DNA from: Methanothrix soehngenii GP6
GTDB taxonomy: Archaea; Halobacteriota; Methanosarcinia; Methanotrichales; Methanotrichaceae
DNA: 64,000 nt
Assembly (NCBI RefSeq): GCF_000204415.1
Contig: NC_015416.1
Span: 1 to 64,000 of the forward strand
Direction: 5' to 3'
Below, one piece after another: positions 56,250 to 64,000 of the stretch; position 1 is the stretch's first letter; each line of letters starts with the position of its first letter. The notes under the pieces are model-generated. The model did no database searches and had not been told where the DNA came from. It saw only the letters and a program-made list of their open reading frames with translations. The position numbers and the translations under genes are program-made.

Positions 56250-56532
56250 CTATTGAGGAAGGTTCTTCATCGCTGCTAATAGCTCATCTCTCCTTGATTC
56301 CAGATAGTCGAGTTCCTGAAAATCCTCCAGAACATCCTCCTCCCGAACTTCCCCTTTTTTCAGCTTATCATCCAGCTCGAGTATGGATCTCACGTCATGC
56401 TTTCTCCTAATCTCGAATATCTCTGCTTCGATGCACCTGAGTTCTTTTTCAAGGAAGGCCTTGATGCTAGCCTGAAACCAGAACGTCACGATCCATCTTC
56501 AGGGCACTTGCAACTTCATCGATAACTACCAT
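56250..56532 (-). pseudogene. Small coiled-coil, antitoxin-like protein with a +1 frameshift
   Basis: From ATG 56532 the first frame reads MVVIDEVASALKMDRDVLVS and then stops. Removing one G of CAGGCTAGC (around 56487) continues as ASIKAFLEKELRCIEAEIFE to NLPQ at 56250, about 93 residues, with a ribbon-like N-terminus and a helical acidic C-terminus. This layout recalls small archaeal antitoxins; no toxin follows. Confidence 0.55.
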
Positions 56533-56788
56533 GATCGGATACCAACCAATAAAACTATCATTAAGATATTTCAATATCTTCAGCGTTCTGGGCTATCCCC
56601 AAATGGGCAAGTCCGCGGCAAACGACAAGCATTATCCCAGGGCGGATCTCCCGAAATTATTGCTACCACGAGTCCAGGCAACCACGCCCCACCCCGCCTA
56701 CAGGGGCGCGAGCCCTCGGGATGCGACTCGAAGGCATACATCTCTTTAACTCGTATGAGGCGGAAAAAAGGAATTTTTAATGGGCAGA

Positions 56789-57196
56789 CTATGCTTTTAT
56801 CCTATGGAATTGATCAATGGCAGCTATCGCTGGCGTTCCATGTTCGAGATAAAACATCTCAAATTCATTCTCAGAGATTATCGTTCCAAAGCCATATCCA
56901 TTACTCTCGGCAATGTATAACGTCTTGTTATCCGCACTAATTGCTCCTGCAAAAGCCTCTACAACCTCTTCTCCATCTCGCATAAACGTTATATTTCCTG
57001 TGAAGAGGCGGTCCGTCTGCTCGACGACAGCAAGAACAATGCGGTCGTCTTCCACCAGATCATGAGCTCCATCTTCAATAAAATATGCCGGCGCAGATCC
57101 TGCCCAGTAGCCCACGAGGTCAGGAACTTGAGCCGCACAGATCCCCGTAATCAGTATGATCAAAAATATTAGCCAAATCCTTCGCATTGATCTCAT
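56789..57196 (-). CDS. Small secreted protein of unknown function
   Basis: 135 residues from ATG 57196 (GGGTGATG just upstream; an in-frame ATG further up adds a non-signal leader). Signal peptide RRIWLIFLIILITGICAA, then a beta-rich domain (DLVGYWAGSAPAYFIEDG, RLFTGNITFMRDGEEV, ISADNKTLYIAESNGYGFG) that may be a lipocalin-like barrel. No clear family. Confidence 0.6.
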   Translation of the reverse strand: MRSMRRIWLIFLIILITGICAAQVPDLVGYWAGSAPAYFIEDGAHDLVEDDRIVLAVVEQTDRLFTGNITFMRDGEEVVEAFAGAISADNKTLYIAESNGYGFGTIISENEFEMFYLEHGTPAIAAIDQFHRIKA

Positions 57197-57864
57197 TGCA
57201 TCACCCTTGATTATAGCGAGCATCCATTTATATTTCAATGGCGGTTCAAAATTATCTATTATTATTCATATATATTTATTTAACGTATTACATCATGGTG
57301 CCCTTCATCCGCCTGGAGAAGTATTCTGGCTCGAATCAGGTTTCTTGCAGAGGACTTGCCTTTACAAAGGTATCATCTAAAATGAAACCCCTGAAACAAT
57401 TGCGCACTATTTTATGGAGTCTAAAAAAAGCAACCATAGTTCCGATTGGGCAGTCAAATCAGTCCGACCAGAGAGCCTGGATGATTTCCGGGTTCTGAAA
57501 AACGGCAGTGATCGGCCCGAGGCATATCCCTTCCTTAGGGCTTGGTGGCTGAGTGCTGTTTGATGGCAAAAATCATCAGCCTGCAATGGCCAGGCCTCAA
57601 GGCCAGCTTGCAATCAATTTATATGGAATCGTGGTCTATTATCATCTCGGTACATAAGATCCAGTGTAAGAGAAACATACTAATGCAATAATGCGCAAAT
57701 ATCTATGCAAAATGGGCATTCGATAAATCGCCAGCACTCCCATCCGGGACTCTAATTGAACCCATTTATTCATTTAGAATTCTGAGATCTTCTCTCCAGG
57801 TATATCCAGACTGCAATGCAATAAACAGAATCGAGCTTCCGCAAACCAAACCAGGTGTCAAGAA
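57197..57864. other. Intergenic region before the glucan-synthase gene
   Basis: No gene supported. AT-rich runs at 57250-57290 and 57615-57720 could be promoters for the secreted protein and the synthase. A short palindromic patch (GGCCAGGCCTCAAGGCC, near 57588) has no assigned role. Confidence 0.4.
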
Positions 57865-60800
57865 TTGATTCAGAGCAAAAATCGAATTTATAGAACAGTA
57901 AGTCGCCTTAGAGCGCGCTTCGACAGCACTACTGCACCACTTCTGCTTAATTCTGAGCAGCAACAACGATCCGAGCTGTCAAGCACCCGCCAGCTGGAAG
58001 GCCATGCAGCGGAGCTCGCAGAACGCCATGAGGTTGACCCCATGCCTGGCAAGGATTTGCTCTTGCCAAGGCTGGCTGAGAACGAAGCGATCCTTCTCAA
58101 GGCAAACGAGCTGCTGACCGGAGCGGTGGCGGCGAATCTCAGGATTACGCCTGCCTCAGAGGAGTTTCTGGACAACTTCTATATGATGGAAGAGCAGATT
58201 CTCATGGCCAGGCAGCATCTGCCCAAGGGTTATAGCAAAGAGCTGCCACATATGCTTAATGGATCGCTGGCAGGCTACCCGCGCATTTATGATATTGCCA
58301 AAGAGCTAATTGCTCGTACCGATGGCCGGGTGGATGCAGAAAGCCTGAAGCGCTTTGTGGATGCTTATCAGACAAAATCAGTTCTAAATCTGGGCGAGCT
58401 CTGGGCAGTTGCGATCATGCTCCGCCTGGCATTGATCGAGAACCTGCGGAATATTTCTTTGCGAATCATTCAAGACAGGATCGACCGCGATCTGGCCAAT
58501 CGCTGGGCGGTTCAGATCATCAAGACGGCAGAGATAGAGCCTAAGGGCTTGATTATTGCAGTGGCTGATCTGGCCCAGTCGGATCCTCCTTTGTCCAGTG
58601 CATTTGTAACCGAATTTGCCCGAAGGCTGGAGGGACAGGGACAGGCTATGACTCTCCCTCTATTCTGGATTGAAGAGCGTCTCTCCGAAACAGGAAAGTC
58701 AATCGGACATCTGGTCCAGGAGGATATAAAGCAGGCGCCTGCTGATAAGGTCTCCATTGCTAATAGCATCGCAAGCTTTCGTTTTCTTGACTCCATGGAC
58801 TGGAAACGATTTGTAGAGGGAACGAGCGTTGTCGAGAAGGCACTCCGCTCCGATCCTGCAGGCACATATGACAAGATGGATTTTGCTACGCGGGATCGCT
58901 ACCGTCATGCAGTGGAGAGCATTGCAAAGCGCAGCCTGCTGACTGAAGAAGATGTCGCCAATAAAGCAGCAAATCTGGCCCGGGAGAGTGCCACGGCCAG
59001 GGGTATCGACGATAGAAGTGCGCATGTTGGCTTCTATCTGATCGACAAGGGCCTGCCTTATCTGGAGAGAGAGGCGGATTTGAGCCTGTCCTTAATCGAG
59101 TCCTTCAACAGTACCATGCTCAGGTTCCCTCTGCTCTTCTATATCGGCGCCATAGCTCTTATTACTGCACTCATCATGATCACAGTACTGACACATGCTC
59201 ATACCCTTGGATCACTCGGATGGCTGCAAATCCTGGCTTTTATTCTGCTGGTGATCTGCATAAGCAGTCCTGTAGTAGGGCTGGTTAACTGGCTGGCAAC
59301 AATGGTTGTCCGTCCACATGCTCTGCCTAGAATGGACTTCTCCTCAGCAATTCCCGATGAGATGCGGACACTGGTGGTGGTACCATCAGTTCTGTCCAGT
59401 CCTGAAAAGATCGATGACCTGCTGGAGGGGCTTGAGATCAGATACCTGGCAAACCGGGATCACAACCTTCACTTCGGCCTCTTGACCGACCTGGTCGATG
59501 CCAAGCAGGAGATTATGCCAGAGGATGAGCACCTGCTGCAGAGGGCCCGCCAGGGAATCGAGGCGCTCAATGAAAGGTACCATGAGAGCATCTTCTTTCT
59601 CTTTCCCCGTTTGCGCAGGTGGGACTCTGAGGAGGAGATCTGGCGGGGCTATGAGAGAAAGAGAGGCATACTCGAGGAGCTAAACTTTTTATTGCGAGGC
59701 GGATCCGAAAACAGCTTTTCTGTGATAACAGGCGACGTATCAATCCTCCCCGGAGTAAAATATGTCATTACAGTTGATGAAGATACCATGATGCCATTCG
59801 AATCCGCCCGGATTCTTGTGGAGACCATGGCCCATCCCCTCAACCACCCCAGATTCGATAAGGATAAGCGATATGTCGTCGAAGGCTACAGTATACTCCA
59901 TCCTCGCCTGAGCTCAGGCATGAATGAAGCAGAAAAATCGCGGTTTGTGAAGCTCTTTGGAGGAGAGCCGGGAATTGATCCCTACACCCGAGAGGTCTCG
60001 GACGTCTACCAGGACATCTTCGGGGAAGGATCATTTACTGGAAAGGGGATCTACGACGTGGATGCTTTCTCCCAGTCACTAGGCGGACGCTTTCCAGAGA
60101 ATCTGATCCTGAGCCATGATCTTCTGGAGGGAAGCTACGCCAGAGCGGCACTGGTCAGCGACGTCCAGTTCTATGAGGACTATCCTTACCATTACGCCTC
60201 AGACGTTAGCCGGCGGCATAGATGGATCCGGGGAGACTGGCAGATTGCCAGCTGGCTTCTCACGCGCGTGCCAGGTCCAGGTGGCATGGTCATGGACAAT
60301 CCAATCTCAGGGCTATCCCGATGGAAGATCTTCGATAACCTCAGGCGAAGTCTGGTGGCGCCTGCCCAGATCTCTTTGCTGCTCTTGGCATGGGTAGCCC
60401 TTCAGCACCCCATCTTCTGGACCTCTATGGTAGTAGGAGCAGTTCTTGCTCTGCCTGTGCTGGCTTCCATCAGAACTATATTGAGCAAGTCAGAAGGGCT
60501 CTTTTTATACAAGCATCTGCATTATGCGGGGAGGGCAATTGCCAGATATCTGGCACAGGCAACTCTCAGCCTGATATTTCTGCCTTTTGAGGCATACTTC
60601 AGCCTTGATGCTGTTGTGCGCACCGGAGGGCGGATGCTATTCACCCATAAGCGACTCCTGGAATGGAACACCTCAGGCAGCGCCCAAAACCGCAGCCAGA
60701 GCAATTTGAGTGGATTCTACAGATCGATGTGGATAGCCCCGGCAGTAGCTATCAGCCTGATATCTTATCTCGCGTTTTGGCGTCCTGGTCTGCTGAGCAC

Positions 60801-63800
60801 TAGCTGGCCGCTGCTGGCATCCTGGATCCTCGCCCCTGTTGTTGCCTGGTGGATAAGCCTACCCCTGGATACGCCCAGGGCAGAATTGAGCCCAGATCAG
60901 ACGCTCTTTTTGCGCAAGCTTTCCAGAAGGACGTGGAGGTTCTTTGAGACATTCGTTACGCCTAAAAGCCACTGGCTTCCGCCGGACAACTATCAAGAGA
61001 ATCCGCGCTCTGTGGTGGCGAATGGCACCTCGCCTACGAATATGGGATTGTCACTGCTAGCGAACCTGACAGCATACGATTTCGGCTATATCTCTGCGGG
61101 AAGGCTGATAAGGCGGAATGCTAGTGCCCTGAATACAATGAAAAACCTGGAACGGTTTCAGGGTCATTTTTATAATTGGTATGATATTAAAAAATTAAAG
61201 CCGATGATGCCCAGATATATCTCAACTGTTGATAGCGGTAACCTGGCGGGTCATCTCTTGACCTTAGAGCAGGGCCAGCTCGAGCTAATAGATCAGAAAA
61301 TTCTGTCAGATCGTGCATTTTGCGGTCTGGAGGATACTCTGCAGATATTGAAGGATGCAGCCACCAGGGGCGGCGAGTCAGCAGAGGACCAGAAGCGAAT
61401 TGCACCATTCCAAGTGCTCGAACAGATTGATCGATTCAAATCTGAGATTCATTCGCCCCCAGAGAACCTTTCTGCGGCCTGGCAGTTGCTGGACCGGCAA
61501 GCAAAAGCAACGGCATCGATGATAAGCCTTATTGAGCGAGAAGAGAATAGCGATCTGTTGTGGTGGGCTAGAGCTTACAAGCGGCAGCTCCGGGATCATA
61601 AGAGTGATCTGATCTATCTTGCCCCCTGGCTCATGCTGCCCATCTGGATACTGGAGCATCCAATTCCCGGGGAAATCCCGGAGCATGAATCAAATGAGCT
61701 GGCGGGAAAGAGAAGCGAGCTGGAAGCTGAGCTTCTCGGACATAACTATATTCCATCTTTAGGAGAGGTCCCAGAAGTGTCAGAAAAGGTGGCAGGCGTT
61801 ATAGATCAGATCAGCAGGTGCTTTGTAGAAGACTGCCAGGAGGAACGAGATTGGCTAGAGGAGCTGAGGTCAAAGACAACTGACGCCAGGAGGCGTGCAG
61901 ACGAGAGAATTGCGTCTATTGAATGGCTTGCTCAGACCTGCGGCGAACTGGCAGAAATAAAATATGATTTCCTCTTCAATAACTCGCGTCGGCTTCTTTC
62001 TATCGGCTATAATATCGAGAACTTAGAGCTTGATGAGAGCTGCTACGACCTCTTAGCATCCGAGGCCAGACTATGCAGCTATGTGGCCATTGCCCAGGGT
62101 CAGCTCCGACAGGAGCACTGGTTTGCTCTGGGTCGCATGCTCACCATAGCAGGGGGAGATTTCGCTCTGCTTTCCTGGGGTGGGACAATGTTTGAGTATC
62201 TCATGCCGCTACTGATTATGCCAACTTATGGAAACACCCTTCTTGATCAGACCTGCATATCGATAGTCAAGCGGCAGATCGAATATGGACAACAACGAAA
62301 AGTTCCCTGGGGCATCTCAGAATCTGGCTATAGTGTCGTAGATGTCAATCAGATCTATCAATACAGGGCTTTCGGAGTCCCGGGCCTTGGACTGAAACGT
62401 GGGCTGGCCAACGACCTGGTAGTAGCGCCTTATGCCTCCGCCATGGCTCTGATGGTCCTTCCTCAAGAGAGCTGCGTCAATCTGAAGCGTTTGGCAGATG
62501 AGGGTTATCTGGGAGAATATGGCTTTTATGAAGCTATCGATTATACCCCATCCCGTCTGGCCCAGCATCAGAGAAGCGCAATAGTCCAGTCCTTCATGTC
62601 TCACCATCAAGGGATGAGCCTTCTCTCTTTGGCTTATGTCCTGTTGGACCGGCCAATGCAAAGAAGATTCATGGCCAATCCCATCTTCCAGGCTGCAGAT
62701 CTGCTTCTTCAGGAAAAGATTCCTCTGGCCAAGGCATTTTATCCTCATGCTGCAGAGGCATCGTCATCAATCTGGAGGGCGGGCATGCTTGAGCGCAAAG
62801 GCTCTGTGCGCGTCTTCAGTGATCCGAGCAGTGCCTTTCCCAATGTGCATCTTCTCTCCAATGGCAACTACAACGTGATGATCACCGGTTCTGGCGCAGG
62901 CATTAGCCGGTGGAAGGATATTGCAGTCACCCGCTGGCATGGCGATGCTACCCTGGATAATGAGGGACAGTTCTTCTATATCCGTGACCTGGAGAACAAT
63001 GATTTCTGGTCGGCAGGATATCAGCCTGCATGCAGAGATTCAAGGACTTATCAGGTCATATTCGAGGGATCGAAGGCAGAGATTCGGTCAATGATTTGGG
63101 GGATTGATGCCCGTAGCGAAATTGTAGTCTCGCCTGAGGACGACGTTGAGTTAAGGACCATAAGTCTCACCAACCGTTCATCTGCAAAGCGGAAGATTGA
63201 GCTGACAAGCTATGCAGAGGTCGTTCTTACGGCCCTAGCCGCTGACGCGACTCATCCTGCTTTCAGCAACCTATTCGTGGAGACGAAGATCCTGCCCAAA
63301 AATTCTGCTATCCTGTGCACTCGACGACCGAGGTCTGAGGATGAGAAGACGCCCTGGATGTTGCATATGATGGCGTCGAAGAATGTTGCCGATGATTCAA
63401 TCTCTTTTGAGACGGATAGGTCCAGGTTCATAGGCAGAGGAAGAGACGTCGCCGATCCTGTGGCAATGACAGGAACGGCGAGTCTATCAAATAGCGAGGG
63501 CCCCGTCCTGGATCCGATAGTCTCCATCAGGTGCATAGTTTCGATAGATCCAGGCGAGACAATGCGGGTGAACTTCATCACCGGAATTGCAGAGACGGAA
63601 GATGAAGCCATTAAGCTGATCGAAAAATACCATGACGTACGAATGGCCGAGCGCGTACATAATCTGGCCTGGACCCACAATCAAATGATCATGCAGCAGC
63701 TCAACATATCAGATGGCGATGTTCACCTTTATATGCGCCTTGCCAGCGCAATAATCTATCCCAACTCAAACTGGCGGGCAGGCTCGGGCGTTCTCATGAA

Positions 63801-64000
63801 AAACCAGCTTGGCCAGTCAGGCCTGTGGGCTTTTGGCATATCAGGCGATTTCCCAATTGTCCTCCTTCGGATCACAGATCGGTCTAATATCAATCTCGCC
63901 CGTGAGTTCCTGAGGGCTCATGCCTACTGGCAGATGATGGGGATTGTCGTGGATCTGGTGATCTGGAATGAGGATAGCTCGGGATATCGGCAGGAGCTTT
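57865..64000 (+). CDS. Cyclic beta-1,2-glucan synthase-like protein (GT84 + glycoamylase + GH94), 3' end beyond window
   Basis: Over 2,040 residues, open to the window end. No ATG lies before 58047; TTG 57865 is the likely start because family similarity begins about 35 codons later (RQLEGHAAELAERH, then LDNFYMMEEQI). Domains: N-terminal helical region; two membrane segments (59130-59310); glucosyltransferase with VDEDTMMPF, SHDLLEG and RRHRWIRGDW; more membrane segments (60360-60480, 60740-60860); a glycoamylase domain (GHFYNWYDIKKL, STVDSGNLAGHLL, SHHQGMSLLSLA); and the start of the GH94-like phosphorylase part (ISRWKDIAVTRWHGD). In bacteria such enzymes build and size cyclic glucans at the inner membrane. 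Its role in an archaeon (osmotic or surface glucan) is inferred. Confidence 0.85.
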   Translation, partial: MIQSKNRIYRTVSRLRARFDSTTAPLLLNSEQQQRSELSSTRQLEGHAAELAERHEVDPMPGKDLLLPRLAENEAILLKANELLTGAVAANLRITPASEEFLDNFYMMEEQILMARQHLPKGYSKELPHMLNGSLAGYPRIYDIAKELIARTDGRVDAESLKRFVDAYQTKSVLNLGELWAVAIMLRLALIENLRNISLRIIQDRIDRDLANRWAVQIIKTAEIEPKGLIIAVADLAQSDPPLSSAFVTEFARRLEGQGQAMTLPLFWIEERLSETGKSIGHLVQEDIKQAPADKVSIANSIASFRFLDSMDWKRFVEGTSVVEKALRSDPAGTYDKMDFATRDRYRHAVESIAKRSLLTEEDVANKAANLARESATARGIDDRSAHVGFYLIDKGLPYLEREADLSLSLIESFNSTMLRFPLLFYIGAIALITALIMITVLTHAHTLGSLGWLQILAFILLVICISSPVVGLVNWLATMVVRPHALPRMDFSSAIPDEMRTLVVVPSVLSSPEKIDDLLEGLEIRYLANRDHNLHFGLLTDLVDAKQEIMPEDEHLLQRARQGIEALNERYHESIFFLFPRLRRWDSEEEIWRGYERKRGILEELNFLLRGGSENSFSVITGDVSILPGVKYVITVDEDTMMPFESARILVETMAHPLNHPRFDKDKRYVVEGYSILHPRLSSGMNEAEKSRFVKLFGGEPGIDPYTREVSDVYQDIFGEGSFTGKGIYDVDAFSQSLGGRFPENLILSHDLLEGSYARAALVSDVQFYEDYPYHYASDVSRRHRWIRGDWQIASWLLTRVPGPGGMVMDNPISGLSRWKIFDNLRRSLVAPAQISLLLLAWVALQHPIFWTSMVVGAVLALPVLASIRTILSKSEGLFLYKHLHYAGRAIARYLAQATLSLIFLPFEAYFSLDAVVRTGGRMLFTHKRLLEWNTSGSAQNRSQSNLSGFYRSMWIAPAVAISLISYLAFWRPGLLSTSWPLLASWILAPVVAWWISLPLDTPRAELSPDQTLFLRKLSRRTWRFFETFVTPKSHWLPPDNYQENPRSVVANGTSPTNMGLSLLANLTAYDFGYISAGRLIRRNASALNTMKNLERFQGHFYNWYDIKKLKPMMPRYISTVDSGNLAGHLLTLEQGQLELIDQKILSDRAFCGLEDTLQILKDAATRGGESAEDQKRIAPFQVLEQIDRFKSEIHSPPENLSAAWQLLDRQAKATASMISLIEREENSDLLWWARAYKRQLRDHKSDLIYLAPWLMLPIWILEHPIPGEIPEHESNELAGKRSELEAELLGHNYIPSLGEVPEVSEKVAGVIDQISRCFVEDCQEERDWLEELRSKTTDARRRADERIASIEWLAQTCGELAEIKYDFLFNNSRRLLSIGYNIENLELDESCYDLLASEARLCSYVAIAQGQLRQEHWFALGRMLTIAGGDFALLSWGGTMFEYLMPLLIMPTYGNTLLDQTCISIVKRQIEYGQQRKVPWGISESGYSVVDVNQIYQYRAFGVPGLGLKRGLANDLVVAPYASAMALMVLPQESCVNLKRLADEGYLGEYGFYEAIDYTPSRLAQHQRSAIVQSFMSHHQGMSLLSLAYVLLDRPMQRRFMANPIFQAADLLLQEKIPLAKAFYPHAAEASSSIWRAGMLERKGSVRVFSDPSSAFPNVHLLSNGNYNVMITGSGAGISRWKDIAVTRWHGDATLDNEGQFFYIRDLENNDFWSAGYQPACRDSRTYQVIFEGSKAEIRSMIWGIDARSEIVVSPEDDVELRTISLTNRSSAKRKIELTSYAEVVLTALAADATHPAFSNLFVETKILPKNSAILCTRRPRSEDEKTPWMLHMMASKNVADDSISFETDRSRFIGRGRDVADPVAMTGTASLSNSEGPVLDPIVSIRCIVSIDPGETMRVNFITGIAETEDEAIKLIEKYHDVRMAERVHNLAWTHNQMIMQQLNISDGDVHLYMRLASAIIYPNSNWRAGSGVLMKNQLGQSGLWAFGISGDFPIVLLRITDRSNINLAREFLRAHAYWQMMGIVVDLVIWNEDSSGYRQEL

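Noticed and set aside
58512-63684. Minus-strand frames across the glucan-synthase region
   Set aside because: The plus strand is one continuous frame with family motifs throughout; it lacks a stop only because the window ends.

Overview
The window looks like the chromosome of a methanogenic archaeon of the Methanosarcinales, most likely a Methanothrix (Methanosaeta)-type organism. This is inferred from gene content: an F420H2-oxidase-type flavodiiron protein beside rubredoxin, an iron-sulfur flavoprotein, ferredoxin:thioredoxin reductase, NreA, archaeal Ino1, HerA-like ATPase, HtpX-PspAB and many secreted proteins with archaeal-style signal peptides. Promoters are TATA-like and many starts have GGAGG/GAGGTG sites. 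TAG is an ordinary stop codon here (at least nine intact genes end in it), which argues against pyrrolysine decoding.

Layout. 1-9.4 kb: two tandem subtilisin-like secreted proteases damaged by two adjacent IS256-type elements; the first lost its 3' end and the second its 5' end. 9.4-16 kb: an S9 peptidase, a TPR protein and a two-gene unit (alpha/beta hydrolase plus LVIVD-type propeller). 16-21.4 kb: an aminotransferase broken by one in-frame TAG, a DUF362/ferredoxin protein coupled to an iron-sulfur flavoprotein, SerB, and a HicB antitoxin with a decayed hicA. 21.4-25 kb: a compact glutaredoxin / ferredoxin-thioredoxin reductase / CopA / YHS operon (thiol redox plus copper export). 25-43 kb: mostly intact core genes: NreA, Ino1, cupin, a radical-SAM DNA-repair pair, an M6 protease preceded by a free copy of its N-terminal domain, FKBP, HtpX-PspAB, a TauE-type exporter, rubredoxin-FprA and a HerA-like ATPase.

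43-57 kb is a degraded accessory region: an IS1634-type element interrupted by an IS4-type element (both target duplications can be read), several single-base frameshifts, a hairpin-dense candidate RNA, a PIN toxin module between GC-rich direct repeats, a third IS256 copy carrying two small twin-hairpin insertions, and a NifE-like gene cut off by that IS. 57.9 kb to the end is one very large open gene for a cyclic beta-1,2-glucan synthase-like protein that runs off the window.

The least explained items are the two twin-hairpin micro-insertions inside the third IS256 copy (52761-52804 and 53498-53539), which share a 19 + 20 nt two-hairpin design but not their sequence, and the hairpin-rich segment at about 47150-47480. 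No complete new defence or metabolic system was recognised.
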